A DNA stretch of 64,000 nt, taken from Parvularcula sp. IMCC14364. GTDB taxonomy: Bacteria; Pseudomonadota; Alphaproteobacteria; Caulobacterales; Parvularculaceae. Of this stretch, positions 34,765 to 43,308 are shown one piece after another; position 1 is the stretch's first letter, and each line of letters opens with the position of its first letter. The position numbers and the translations under genes were made by a program. The stretch lies in NCBI RefSeq assembly GCF_030758415.1, contig NZ_CP132334.1:2926001-2990000 (forward strand), written 5' to 3'. The notes beneath the pieces are model-generated. The model ran no database searches. It was not told where the DNA came from and saw nothing but the letters and a program-made list of their open reading frames with translations.

Positions 34765-35117
34765 ATCACGCCTTTTGTCGGAATCCCGAAGCTGCCGCCC
34801 GGATTGCGGTCCATTGTGAGTGATTTGCACACGTCTTTCATATATAAATCACCATAATAATGCGGCATCTGGTCCCAGCGACCGGGCACATTTTCCCATT
34901 TAAGCCCCCGGGCAATGCGGTCACGTTCAAACAGCAAAACTTGCAAGACCTCCTCGGAGATAAAATGCATATTGGCTGTCAACACCAGTTGGCCAGCCGT
35001 AGACAGATGAATAAAACCATCACGCTTATCCAGTGCGGTCTTTACAATCTCGCCTGTTTCCCGGGATTGTCGCCATTGGGCTTGTGTCGCTAGACGATAG
35101 ACAAACTGATCTTCCAC
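34761..35117 (-). CDS. DUF952 family protein
   Basis: This 118-aa protein contains the DUF952 core: VYRLATQAQWRQSRETGEIV, DGFIHLSTAGQL, LLFERDRIARGLKWEN and FPHYYGDL-like PHYYGDLYM. Its function is unknown; the family resembles an ADP-ribosyltransferase-like fold in some descriptions. It is translationally coupled to pyrD. Confidence 0.85.
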   Translation of the reverse strand: MEDQFVYRLATQAQWRQSRETGEIVKTALDKRDGFIHLSTAGQLVLTANMHFISEEVLQVLLFERDRIARGLKWENVPGRWDQMPHYYGDLYMKDVCKSLTMDRNPGGSFGIPTKGVI

Positions 35118-35132
35118 CGGGCAACCACCTGC

Positions 35133-35567
35133 TCAGGAAGGCTCATCCAAAGTCATGTGCCGCGCCCGCGCTGCATGCTCGATGGCCTGCGCACCTTCGT
35201 CAGAAACCTTCAGCGCATTACGGATCAGCTCCAGCACCCGGATTTCAGTCGGGTCCAGTTCCTCGTCGGCCGTCACCACATCCACGGCAGCGGCGTAGGC
35301 TGTCTCCGCAAGATGCGCTGGTAACGCCGCTTCTGCCGCCGCCAGAACCTTGTGCAAGCCACCGTCAGATGACATCAATTTCCCACAGGCCTCAGATGTC
35401 TCCACAAGCTGCGCTTCATCCTGCCCGGAAAAGAGCGGAAAAGACCGCACCACCCGGCCAATGGTGCGCAACTCGGACTCGCGGATCATCCCGTCCGAAG
35501 CTGAAATCATCACCATCAGATATATTATTGCTTCCTGCGGGGTCAGCCGTGCCACTGCGTCAGCCAT
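35133..35567 (-). CDS. TerB/DjlA-like family protein
   Basis: This is a helical 144-aa protein of the tellurite-resistance TerB fold. It shows the metal-binding-like acidic pairs of the family: MISASDGMIRESELRTIGRV in the first half and DVVTADEELDPTEIRVLELI in the second. The ATG at 35567 has AAGGAG 7 nt upstream. It is 15 bp from the DUF952 gene, so the three genes down to pyrD probably form one transcript. The physiological role is unclear; no other ter genes are present. Confidence 0.82.
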   Translation of the reverse strand: MADAVARLTPQEAIIYLMVMISASDGMIRESELRTIGRVVRSFPLFSGQDEAQLVETSEACGKLMSSDGGLHKVLAAAEAALPAHLAETAYAAAVDVVTADEELDPTEIRVLELIRNALKVSDEGAQAIEHAARARHMTLDEPS

Positions 35568-35688
35568 CAAAATCTCCTTGCTCTCATGGCGCGGAAGCTA
35601 GGCGGCTTTTGCCTTGCGGGCAAGAGTTGACCAGTGCGAACACGCTCACTACTTTCCGCTTCTGTTTTCCCCAACCCGAAAGCCGGAC

Positions 35689-37263
35689 ATGACCGAGACC
35701 AACTGGACAAAAGAGCATATAGAGAACGCCAAGGCCTGGCCATTTCAGGAGGCCCGCGCGCTCGCCAAACGTCTGCAAGGCACGGCGGAAGACAAACCGA
35801 TTGTTTTCGAAACCGGGTATGGTCCGTCCGGGCTGCCCCATATCGGCACTTTTGGCGAAGTCGCCCGCACAACCATGGTCCGCCGGGCCTTCGAGACACT
35901 CACAGGCAGGCCAACACGCCTGATCAGTTTTTCAGATGACATGGACGGCCTGCGCAAAGTACCGGACAATGTCCCCAACCGGGAGAAACTGGAACAGTAT
36001 CTCCAGATGCCCCTAACCCGGGTGCCGGACCCGTTCGGCAGCAATTACAGCTTTGCCGAAACGAACAACCAGAAGCTACGGGCGTTCCTCGACCAGTTCG
36101 GATTCGATTACGAATTCATCTCTGCAACCGACGCATACTCATCCGGGCAGTTCGATGACATGCTTCTCCGTATGCTGGAGAAATACGATGATGTCATGGA
36201 CATCATCCTGCCAACCATTGGCGAAGAACGCCGCCAGACTTACTCCCCTTTCCTGCCAATTTCCCCCACCACAGGCAAAGTCCTGTATGTGCCGATGCTC
36301 GAGCGCAATGTCAGTGCCGGGACCGTCGTCTTTGAAGACGAAAACGGTGAAAAAGTAGAAACGAAAGTTACTGGCGGTGCCGTCAAGCTGCAATGGAAAG
36401 CAGACTGGGCAGGGCGCTGGTTCGCCCTTGGCGTTGACTATGAAATGGCAGGCGAAGACCTGACGGAATCGGTGAAACTTTCAGGGCGTATTGTGAAAGC
36501 GCTGGGCGGGCGCCCTCCGGCCGGCTTCAATTATCAGCTTTTCCTCGATGAAAACGGGCAGAAAATCTCCAAATCAAAAGGCAATGGCCTGACCATTGAA
36601 GAATGGTTGCATTATGCCTCCCCGGACAGCCTGTCGCTGTACATGTTTCAGGCCCCTAAAAAAGCAAAAAAACTCTATTTCGATATTATCCCGAAAACGG
36701 TCGACGAGTACTGGTCCTTCCTTGAGCGGTATAATCCCGATGAGCCGGCCAAGGCCGTTGATAACCCCGTCTGGCACCTGCATGGCGGCAACCCGCCTCA
36801 GATACTGCCGCCGGTCAGCTTTTCGCTGCTGCTGAATATCGTCAACGCATCGGGCACTTCAGATCCGGAAATTCTGCGTGGTTTCGTCGAAAAATACCGG
36901 CCCAACGCATCACCGGAAGAAATGGCCGCTCTGGAACCGTTGCTGGGATACGCCGTCAATTACTTCGAGGACTTCGTCAAACCGAAGAAGAAATTCCGCT
37001 CCCCGACAGATCAGGAGCGCGCGGCCCTGGAGATGCTGGCGGAGGCACTTGAAAAAGCACCGGAGGGCGCTGACGAAGACCTGTACCAAACGGCTGTTTT
37101 TGACGCTGGCAAAGCGCAGAATTATGAAAACATCCGCCAATGGTTCACCGGACTTTATGAGGTGGCCTTCGGCCAGTCAGAGGGGCCACGCATGGGTCCA
37201 TTTATCAAGATTTTTGGTGCCAGCGAAACAGCACGCATGTTGCGCGCAGCACTGGCACGCTGA
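35689..37263 (+). CDS. lysK: Lysyl-tRNA synthetase, class I
   Basis: This is the archaeal-type class I LysRS used by many alphaproteobacteria in place of the class II enzyme. The 524-aa protein has the HIGH motif in GPSGLPHIGTFGE and the KMSKS equivalent in QKISKSKGNG, and lacks class II motifs. The start at ATG 35689 (MTETNWTKEHIENAKAWPFQ) matches the family N-terminus; the longer upstream frame overlaps the divergent promoter. Confidence 0.95.
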   Translation: MTETNWTKEHIENAKAWPFQEARALAKRLQGTAEDKPIVFETGYGPSGLPHIGTFGEVARTTMVRRAFETLTGRPTRLISFSDDMDGLRKVPDNVPNREKLEQYLQMPLTRVPDPFGSNYSFAETNNQKLRAFLDQFGFDYEFISATDAYSSGQFDDMLLRMLEKYDDVMDIILPTIGEERRQTYSPFLPISPTTGKVLYVPMLERNVSAGTVVFEDENGEKVETKVTGGAVKLQWKADWAGRWFALGVDYEMAGEDLTESVKLSGRIVKALGGRPPAGFNYQLFLDENGQKISKSKGNGLTIEEWLHYASPDSLSLYMFQAPKKAKKLYFDIIPKTVDEYWSFLERYNPDEPAKAVDNPVWHLHGGNPPQILPPVSFSLLLNIVNASGTSDPEILRGFVEKYRPNASPEEMAALEPLLGYAVNYFEDFVKPKKKFRSPTDQERAALEMLAEALEKAPEGADEDLYQTAVFDAGKAQNYENIRQWFTGLYEVAFGQSEGPRMGPFIKIFGASETARMLRAALAR

Positions 37264-37272
37264 TCCAATTTG

Positions 37273-37884
37273 ATGATTGAACCAATAAACCATCCGTTTA
37301 CGGTATATTATTGCCGACATGGCCAGACCGACTGGAACAAGGAAGACCGCCTCCAGGGCCATGCGGATATTCCGTTGAATGAGCATGGCCGCAAACAGGC
37401 CCGCGCCTATGGCCGGGCGATGGCGCGTATGGGTATTAACTGGGATGAAATGTCATTTTATGTCAGCCCTCTCAACCGCGCTGTCGAAACACTGGAACTG
37501 TTGCTGGAACAGACAGATGTATCTGGGGCGGATATTGTCCGGGACGAAAGGCTAATCGAACTTGACCTGGGCGACTGGAACGGCAGAACAATCCGCGAAA
37601 TTGAACAACTATATCCGGCGGAATGGGCAGCCCGAAAAGCCTCGCCCTGGCTAGCCCCTGTGCCGGGCGGTGAAAGCTATGGTGAAGCGGAGCCACGCCT
37701 GCGGGCATTTGCCCAGAGTCTCAAAGGCCCTTCCCTGATTGTCGGTCATGGCGGCACCGGGCGGGTTTTTCGCGGCTTGTTGACAAACGGTGACCCGGCG
37801 CAATTTCTCAAAACAGGTACGCGCCAGGACAGGATTTATGTTCTGGAAAAAGGGCGAGAAGATGCTCGCCCTTCCCTCTTCTGA
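37273..37884 (+). CDS. Histidine phosphatase (phosphoglycerate mutase-like)
   Basis: This is a branch 1 histidine phosphatase of 203 aa. The phospho-histidine motif is YYCRHGQTDWN, the second catalytic His is in IVGHGGTGRV, and the acidic proton donor is in DERLIELDLGDW. Such enzymes dephosphorylate small metabolites; without further context the substrate is unknown. The ATG at 37273 is preferred over the TTG 3 nt earlier. It follows lysK by 9 bp. Confidence 0.88.
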   Translation: MIEPINHPFTVYYCRHGQTDWNKEDRLQGHADIPLNEHGRKQARAYGRAMARMGINWDEMSFYVSPLNRAVETLELLLEQTDVSGADIVRDERLIELDLGDWNGRTIREIEQLYPAEWAARKASPWLAPVPGGESYGEAEPRLRAFAQSLKGPSLIVGHGGTGRVFRGLLTNGDPAQFLKTGTRQDRIYVLEKGREDARPSLF

Positions 37885-38439
37885 TCAGCCCTCCGATTTC
37901 CAGCCAAATTTCTGGAATGCCGCATCTACGGGCGTATCGACAATGTGATTCACATAATTGCTGAGCGTTTTATGCGCCGCACCCAGAACAACTTCAAGAA
38001 CATTTGCCTTCGTATAACCCGCTGACAGGAATGACTGAATGTCAGCGTCTGCAACATGTCCTCGCTGTTCTACAACCTTGCGGGTAAACTGACGCAGCGC
38101 TTCCAGTTTCCCGTCCGCAATTGGCGTTTTATTGCGCAGGGATTCAACAACATCCTCAGGTACTTTAGCGCCATAAGCAATCGCTGTGTGGGCGGGCACA
38201 CAATAATGACACTCATTCAGTACATTGATTTCAAGCCAGATCACATTCTGCTGAACTGGCGTTAGTGTGGTTTCGGTAAAAACCTTGCTGAGATACTTAT
38301 AAGCATCCAGGACTTTGGGTGCTTCTGCCATAACGGCGTGTAGGTTCGGGATCATACCAAAATTCTTTTGTGAATCTTCGAGGGCAGCTGCCGCTTCTGC
38401 ACTGGCTGTTTCTGGCGTGTGTATGGTAAATTCTGTCAT
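37885..38439 (-). CDS. AhpD-like carboxymuconolactone decarboxylase-family protein
   Basis: This is an alkylhydroperoxidase-like protein of 184 aa with the redox C-x2-C pair in NECHYCVPAHTAIA. The family acts as a thiol peroxidase or disulfide reductase in oxidative stress. The sequence is full length, with LEVVLGAAHKTLSNYVNHI near the end typical of the peroxidase-related subgroup. It directly abuts the end of the convergent histidine phosphatase gene. Confidence 0.88.
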   Translation of the reverse strand: MTEFTIHTPETASAEAAAALEDSQKNFGMIPNLHAVMAEAPKVLDAYKYLSKVFTETTLTPVQQNVIWLEINVLNECHYCVPAHTAIAYGAKVPEDVVESLRNKTPIADGKLEALRQFTRKVVEQRGHVADADIQSFLSAGYTKANVLEVVLGAAHKTLSNYVNHIVDTPVDAAFQKFGWKSEG

Positions 38440-39039
38440 CTGTTTCTCCTCGCGGATTAGCCGCGTTGTTCTGACGGGCTAGACATCTGGTCTACGGCGG
38501 CAAAAACAACCCTCTATACAATCGCGACCCTTCACAGATGCGCGACCTGCAAACGAGCATCAACTATTGCACTGGCACTCTCAGGCCCTCAGTGCCAAGC
38601 CTATTTTGACAAGCCTTTTGCAATCATGACAAAAATAACATACTGGCAGATTTCCCTGCACAATCAAAATGTTATCTTATCACAACGCTAGTGTCTGAAA
38701 AATTTCATACCCTAGCGGCTTGATAAGGCTCGCCATCATGCTCAAATCAAGTCATATTCTGTTAAAGAAAAAAACGTATACTGAACCTCTGTACAGTCTG
38801 CCGGGGGAGAGACCGGAAAGGAAAGAACGAGACGCTATAAAAATGCACGGTCATGAAACTATCTGCTATGCACATCCCGCCCGTTTAGAGGCGGCTTTTG
38901 CGCGAGCAGATTTCCGGCGCCGCTTTACAGCACACGTTCTCTCATCTCTCGATCATTTCAATAGTTTTTACGGCAGCCACCTTAATGGCTCCGCAATTCG
39001 TCCTCATATTCAACAAGCAGGAAACCGGAAGGTAGCATC
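38440..39039. other. Long spacer upstream of prkA
   Basis: This 600-bp AT-rich region carries the promoters of the AhpD-like gene (leftward) and the prkA operon (rightward). It contains hairpins TAGAC/GTCTA near 38479 and TGGCACT/AGTGCCA at 38573-38597, and a TTGACA at 38606. Only one weak coding frame, ending at 39043, is visible in its second half. Confidence 0.5.
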
Positions 39040-39043
39040 ATGA
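38720..39043 (+). CDS. Doubtful small frame coupled to prkA
   Basis: A 107-codon frame ends in an ATGA overlap with the prkA start, which could mean translational coupling. Its composition (polar, basic, no signal or membrane segment) is not convincing and no good ribosome binding site precedes any of its ATGs (38720, 38738, 38843). It may be a leader peptide or chance. Confidence 0.22.
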   Translation: MIRLAIMLKSSHILLKKKTYTEPLYSLPGERPERKERDAIKMHGHETICYAHPARLEAAFARADFRRRFTAHVLSSLDHFNSFYGSHLNGSAIRPHIQQAGNRKVAS

Positions 39044-40986
39044 GTGAAGGTCTCGATATTTTCGATCTGTTTGAAGACAGTTATCAACGCACAAAGCACG
39101 AGGCGATGTCGCTCAGGGACTATCTGCTTGCGGCACGCGATGACAAGATGCTTTACGCCTCCCCCGCTGAGCGCATGATCGAAGCCATTGGTGAACCGGA
39201 GATGCTGGACACCTCCAAAGATCCCCGCTTGTCCCGCATTTTCTTTAATCGCACGATCAAGCGGTACAAGGCCTTTGAGGGTTTTTACGGCATGGAAGAC
39301 ACGATTGAGCGGATCGTGGGCTACTTCCGTCACGCTGCACAAGGCCTCGAGGAAAAGCGCCAGGTACTCTACCTTCTGGGACCAGTTGGTGGCGGTAAGT
39401 CATCCCTGGCTGAGCGCCTGAAAGACCTGATGGAAATTCACCCGATATATGTTCTGAAAGCAGGCGATGAAATTTCACCTGTTTTTGAAAGTCCGCTGGG
39501 GTTGTTCCAGTCAGACGAACTGAAAGACCTGCTGACTGAAAAATATGGCATTGAACGCCATCGCCTGACTGGTCTGATGAGTCCCTGGGCCGTGAAGCGG
39601 CTTGATGAATATGGCGGTGATATTTCAAAATTTGAGGTTGTGCGGATGTACCCGTCCAAACTCCGGCAGATTGCCATCACTAAAACAGAGCCCGGCGATG
39701 AGAACAATCAGGATATTTCGGCGCTGGTTGGCAAAGTCGATATTCGCAAGCTTGAACATTTCAGTCAGGACGACACAGACGCCTATTCCTATTCAGGGGG
39801 GCTCAGCATGGCCAATCAGGGCCTGCTGGAATTTGTCGAGATGTTCAAGGCGCCGATCAAGGTATTGCATCCCCTGCTGACCGCGACACAGGAAGGCAAC
39901 TATGTGGGCACGGAAGCCCTTGGCCCGATACCTTTTCAGGGCGTCATCCTTGCGCACTCTAATGAAAGTGAGTGGCAGGTTTTCCGTAATAACCGGAACA
40001 ACGAAGCGTTTCTGGACCGCATCTGCGTCATAAAAGTGCCTTACTGCCTGCGCCCCAGTGAAGAAAAACAGATCTATGAAAAACTGCTCACGCATTCTGA
40101 ATTGAACGATTCCAGATGCGCCCCAGAGACACTGGACATGCTGGCCCGTTTCTCTGTGCTGACGAGACTGAAAGAGCACGAAAACTCCAATACTTATTCC
40201 AAAATGCGCGTCTATAATGGCGAGAAACTGAAAGACTCAGATCCAAAGGCCAAGTCTCATCAGGAATATCGTGACGCCGCCGGGCAGGATGAAGGCATGG
40301 ACGGTATCTCAACGCGCTTTGCCTTCAAGGTGCTGTCAGAAACATTCAACTTTGATACGGATGAAGTGTCGGCCGATCCGGTACACCTGATGTATGTTCT
40401 GGAAAACGCCATCAAGCGCGAGCAGATGCCGGAAGAGAACGAGAAAACCTATCTTGATTTTATCAAGTCTGAGCTTTCTCCACGCTATGCCGAATTTATC
40501 GGAAAAGAAATTCAGAAAGCCTATCTCGAAAGCTATGGTGAATACGGACAGAATCTTTTTGACCGGTATATCGCCTATGCAGATGCCTGGATAGAAGATC
40601 AGGATTTCAAGGACCCGGACACGGGCCAGATGATGGATCGTGCCATGCTTGATGCAGAGCTTTCAAAGATTGAAAAGCCGGCAGGCATTGCAAACCCGAA
40701 AGATTTCCGTAATGAAGTCGTGAAATTTGCCTTGCGTGCGCGTGCTGCAAATGAAGGCCGCAATCCGAAATGGACTTCCTACGAGAAGCTGCGCAATGTC
40801 ATAGAGAAACGCATGTTCACTCATGTGGAAGACCTGCTGCCTGTAATTTCCTTTGATTCCAAAAAGGATAAGGAATCCGAAAAGAAACATGATGATTTCG
40901 TGGATCGCATGGTCGAGCGCGGCTATACTCCTCGCCAGGTCCGCCGTCTTGTCGAGTGGTATATGCGTGTCAACAAGGCAGGATAA
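39040..40986 (+). CDS. prkA: PrkA-family serine protein kinase
   Basis: This is a AAA+-like protein kinase (YeaG in E. coli) linked to stationary-phase and nitrogen- or carbon-starvation responses. The 648-aa protein has Walker A GPVGGGKSSLAERLK, the AAA-type motif GVILAHSNESEW with an arginine-finger region, and the C-terminal kinase-like domain. It heads the prkA-yeaH-spoVR cluster. The ATG at 39040 follows GGAAGGTAGCATC, with a suitable GGAAGG. Confidence 0.95.
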   Translation: MSEGLDIFDLFEDSYQRTKHEAMSLRDYLLAARDDKMLYASPAERMIEAIGEPEMLDTSKDPRLSRIFFNRTIKRYKAFEGFYGMEDTIERIVGYFRHAAQGLEEKRQVLYLLGPVGGGKSSLAERLKDLMEIHPIYVLKAGDEISPVFESPLGLFQSDELKDLLTEKYGIERHRLTGLMSPWAVKRLDEYGGDISKFEVVRMYPSKLRQIAITKTEPGDENNQDISALVGKVDIRKLEHFSQDDTDAYSYSGGLSMANQGLLEFVEMFKAPIKVLHPLLTATQEGNYVGTEALGPIPFQGVILAHSNESEWQVFRNNRNNEAFLDRICVIKVPYCLRPSEEKQIYEKLLTHSELNDSRCAPETLDMLARFSVLTRLKEHENSNTYSKMRVYNGEKLKDSDPKAKSHQEYRDAAGQDEGMDGISTRFAFKVLSETFNFDTDEVSADPVHLMYVLENAIKREQMPEENEKTYLDFIKSELSPRYAEFIGKEIQKAYLESYGEYGQNLFDRYIAYADAWIEDQDFKDPDTGQMMDRAMLDAELSKIEKPAGIANPKDFRNEVVKFALRARAANEGRNPKWTSYEKLRNVIEKRMFTHVEDLLPVISFDSKKDKESEKKHDDFVDRMVERGYTPRQVRRLVEWYMRVNKAG

Positions 40987-41022
40987 TCTTTACCTGCCCT
41001 TTATTTTGGTCAGGAGACTGAC

Positions 41023-41646
41023 ATAAAAAACCGTATCCTTGATATACCAGAGCGGATTTCAGCTTCTCCTGACGCCATTGAACTTGTCCGGATATGGAAC
41101 AATGCGAAAACGCACTGGATCACCCTCAATATCCCCTCTAAGTGGCGAGATCAGGAACTGGCTGATCTGGTCTGCAACACCATGCGTGTGACAGCCAATG
41201 TCATGGCCCCCCGTTCAGGTCTGGAAGAAAGAACCTTTGCAGAGGCAATCTACCAGACGCTGTTTGACCAGAACCGGACAGCCGAGGAGATTGAAGCCTT
41301 TTACGAAAAATCTGTAAAAACAGATGCTGGCCATGCGCAAAAACCTGAAATCCGTCAGGCTGTGAAGGAAAACATGGCTGTCATCCCGCTTGCCGATCAC
41401 GAGAACAAGGATGCCTATGAGCTCATGCGCATCTGGCGCGTGGGCAAGCGACAGGAAGTCACTTTTCGTGCCGGCTATTTCGATGACATCGGTAACTGCG
41501 CCAGCGTCATCAAGGCCATGATCGTCTATATGGCAAGTGCGCTCTATCAACGGCAGCTGAAACCAAGTAAAGCTGTGGCTGAGGAAGAACTGCGCATGGC
41601 CATTGCACAAAAATGGTTACAGACCAGACAATCCGTGGAGGCATAA
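41023..41646 (+). CDS. Duplicated DUF5076-like protein, probable ATA start
   Basis: A 207-aa product is read if translation starts at the ATA at 41023, which follows AGGAG by 6 nt. The frame is open back to 40987 but has no ATG, GTG or TTG before an ATG at 41182. The upstream part is clearly coding: SPDAIELVRIWNNAKTHWIT followed by LADLVCNTMRVTANVM mirrors the second half, NKDAYELMRIWRVGKRQEVT and VIKAMIVYMASAL. So the protein consists of two similar domains resembling DUF5076. A start at 41182 would destroy the first domain. It lies between prkA and yeaH, 7 bp before the yeaH start. Function unknown. Confidence 0.7.
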   Translation: MKNRILDIPERISASPDAIELVRIWNNAKTHWITLNIPSKWRDQELADLVCNTMRVTANVMAPRSGLEERTFAEAIYQTLFDQNRTAEEIEAFYEKSVKTDAGHAQKPEIRQAVKENMAVIPLADHENKDAYELMRIWRVGKRQEVTFRAGYFDDIGNCASVIKAMIVYMASALYQRQLKPSKAVAEEELRMAIAQKWLQTRQSVEA

Positions 41647-41653
41647 TCCGAGC

Positions 41654-42964
41654 ATGTCCCATTTTATCGACAGAAGATTGAACCCAAAGGGCAAATCCCT
41701 CGGCAATCGCCAACGTTTTTTGAAGCGTGCAAAGCATCAGATCAAGGACGCAGTCAACAAGTCACTGCGGGAACGGTCTGTGAAGGATCTGGAAAAATCC
41801 GGCAAGATCTCCATTCCGTCTAAATCTACTGCTGAGCCACGGTTCAGAATTGACCCGGCGTCCGGCACGCGCGGCCATGTGCATCCTGGCAACAAGGAGT
41901 TTGCCAAAGGCGACCGACTGAAAAAACCGCCTAGTGGCAAAGGCGGCAGCGGTAAAGATGCCTCGGATTCCGGTGATGGAGAAGACAGTTTTCAGTTCAC
42001 GCTCACACGTGATGAATTTCTGGATATTTTCTTTGAAGACCTGGAGCTCCCCAATCTGGTTAAAACTTCTCTTAAGGAAATCAAGAATTACACAATGCGG
42101 CGCGCCGGCATGACATCAGTCGGCTCACCGACCAATCTCAATCTCCTGAGGACCATGCGCAATGCTCATGGGCGTCGGTTGGCTCTTGGCCGCCCGTCTA
42201 CGAAGGAAATCAACGAACTGAAAGAGCGGCTTTTTGCGCTGGAACGCATCTCACAACCCGCCGAAAACGAGATTGCCGAGAAGAAAACCATTCTTGCCAA
42301 ACTGGAAGAAATGGAAGCCCGCCGGCGCTGGGCCCCGTACATTGACCCGCTTGATGTACGCTATAACGCCTTCGCGCCGGAACCTGTTGCAACGACCGCC
42401 GCAGTAATGTTCTGCCTCATGGACGTGTCGGGTTCCATGGGCGAGCGTGAAAAAGACCTCGCCAAGCGCTTCTACATGTTGCTCTATCTTTTTTTGCAGC
42501 GCCGCTACGAAAAAATAGATGTTGTGTTTATTCGGCACACGCACCATGCGGAAGAAGTAGACGAAGAAACTTTTTTTTATTCCCGGCAATCCGGCGGCAC
42601 TATTGTCTCTACAGCGATTGAGGAGATGCAGCGCATTCAGGACGAACGCTACCCCACAGATCAATGGAACATCTATGTAGCGCAGGCCTCAGATGGATAC
42701 ACCCAAAGCGGCGATGCCCAGAGATGTGTCCAGTTGCTGACCGATGAACTTTTGCCCGTTATTCAGTATTACGCTTATATTGAAATTCTGGATGAACGCG
42801 AAATGGGTGTTTTCTCTGACCCTGATGCAGGCGCCGAACTCTGGCGCGCTTATCGCTCATTAAAACAGGGGAATTTTGCCCAAACCCGCATCGCCCGACC
42901 GCAGGATATTTATCCCGTTTTCCGCGAATTATTTTCCAGGGATCGCAAGGAGAAAGCGGCGTGA
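41654..42964 (+). CDS. yeaH: YeaH/DUF444 family protein
   Basis: This is a von Willebrand factor A-like protein conserved next to prkA and spoVR and needed for the same stress response; the molecular activity is unknown. The 436-aa protein starts MSHFIDRRLNPKGKSLGNRQ, contains LMDVSGSMGEREKDLAKRF (a MIDAS-like D-x-S-x-S) and VVFIRHTHHAEEVDEETFFY. The ATG at 41654 follows GGAGG by about 10 nt. Its stop overlaps the GTG of the next gene. Confidence 0.93.
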   Translation: MSHFIDRRLNPKGKSLGNRQRFLKRAKHQIKDAVNKSLRERSVKDLEKSGKISIPSKSTAEPRFRIDPASGTRGHVHPGNKEFAKGDRLKKPPSGKGGSGKDASDSGDGEDSFQFTLTRDEFLDIFFEDLELPNLVKTSLKEIKNYTMRRAGMTSVGSPTNLNLLRTMRNAHGRRLALGRPSTKEINELKERLFALERISQPAENEIAEKKTILAKLEEMEARRRWAPYIDPLDVRYNAFAPEPVATTAAVMFCLMDVSGSMGEREKDLAKRFYMLLYLFLQRRYEKIDVVFIRHTHHAEEVDEETFFYSRQSGGTIVSTAIEEMQRIQDERYPTDQWNIYVAQASDGYTQSGDAQRCVQLLTDELLPVIQYYAYIEILDEREMGVFSDPDAGAELWRAYRSLKQGNFAQTRIARPQDIYPVFRELFSRDRKEKAA

Positions 42965-43308
42965 CGGATTTGCTTGTTTATGCATTACCAATTGTCGCAT
43001 GCCTGTTTTTATCAATCAATGTAGGTTACGCGACTGCTAAATTTCAGAGTTCCGAAGGGCAGCCTAGTCTTTATCAAGTCAGCACACTTTTGTCTGCTAC
43101 CTTTACGTTGATAGCAATCCCCATCTTGTCATATTCCTCATCAATTATGGCGTTCGAAAAATTAGCTAATTATGCTCTTCATGATACATATTATGTTGTT
43201 ATTGATTTTAGAGCTTTAGCGGTTGGCAGTTTTATATCTTTGAGTGGATTTATTTTTGGATTCAAAACTCACAAACCTAAGGCTTCTATCTATGAGCGCG
43301 ATAGCTAA
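42961..43308 (+). CDS. Small membrane protein with HDTYYVV motif
   Basis: This 115-aa protein starts at GTG (GTGA overlap with the yeaH stop) and overlaps the spoVR start by 17 nt. Three membrane spans are likely (residues 4-25, 40-62, 85-101). Between the second and third is LANYALHDTYYVV (HDTYYVV at 74-80), a signature otherwise seen just before helix X of heme-copper oxidase subunit I; the following heme-ligand histidines are replaced (IDFRAL). The gene is much more AT-rich than its neighbours. It is not part of the usual prkA-yeaH-spoVR cluster. I cannot assign a function. Confidence 0.72.
   Translation: MTDLLVYALPIVACLFLSINVGYATAKFQSSEGQPSLYQVSTLLSATFTLIAIPILSYSSSIMAFEKLANYALHDTYYVVIDFRALAVGSFISLSGFIFGFKTHKPKASIYERDS

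Noticed and set aside
42961-43308. A genuine cytochrome oxidase subunit I gene fragment
   Set aside because: Only the HDTYYVV signature is shared; the heme-ligand histidines and all other COX1 motifs are missing, and the gene is intact with its own start and stop.
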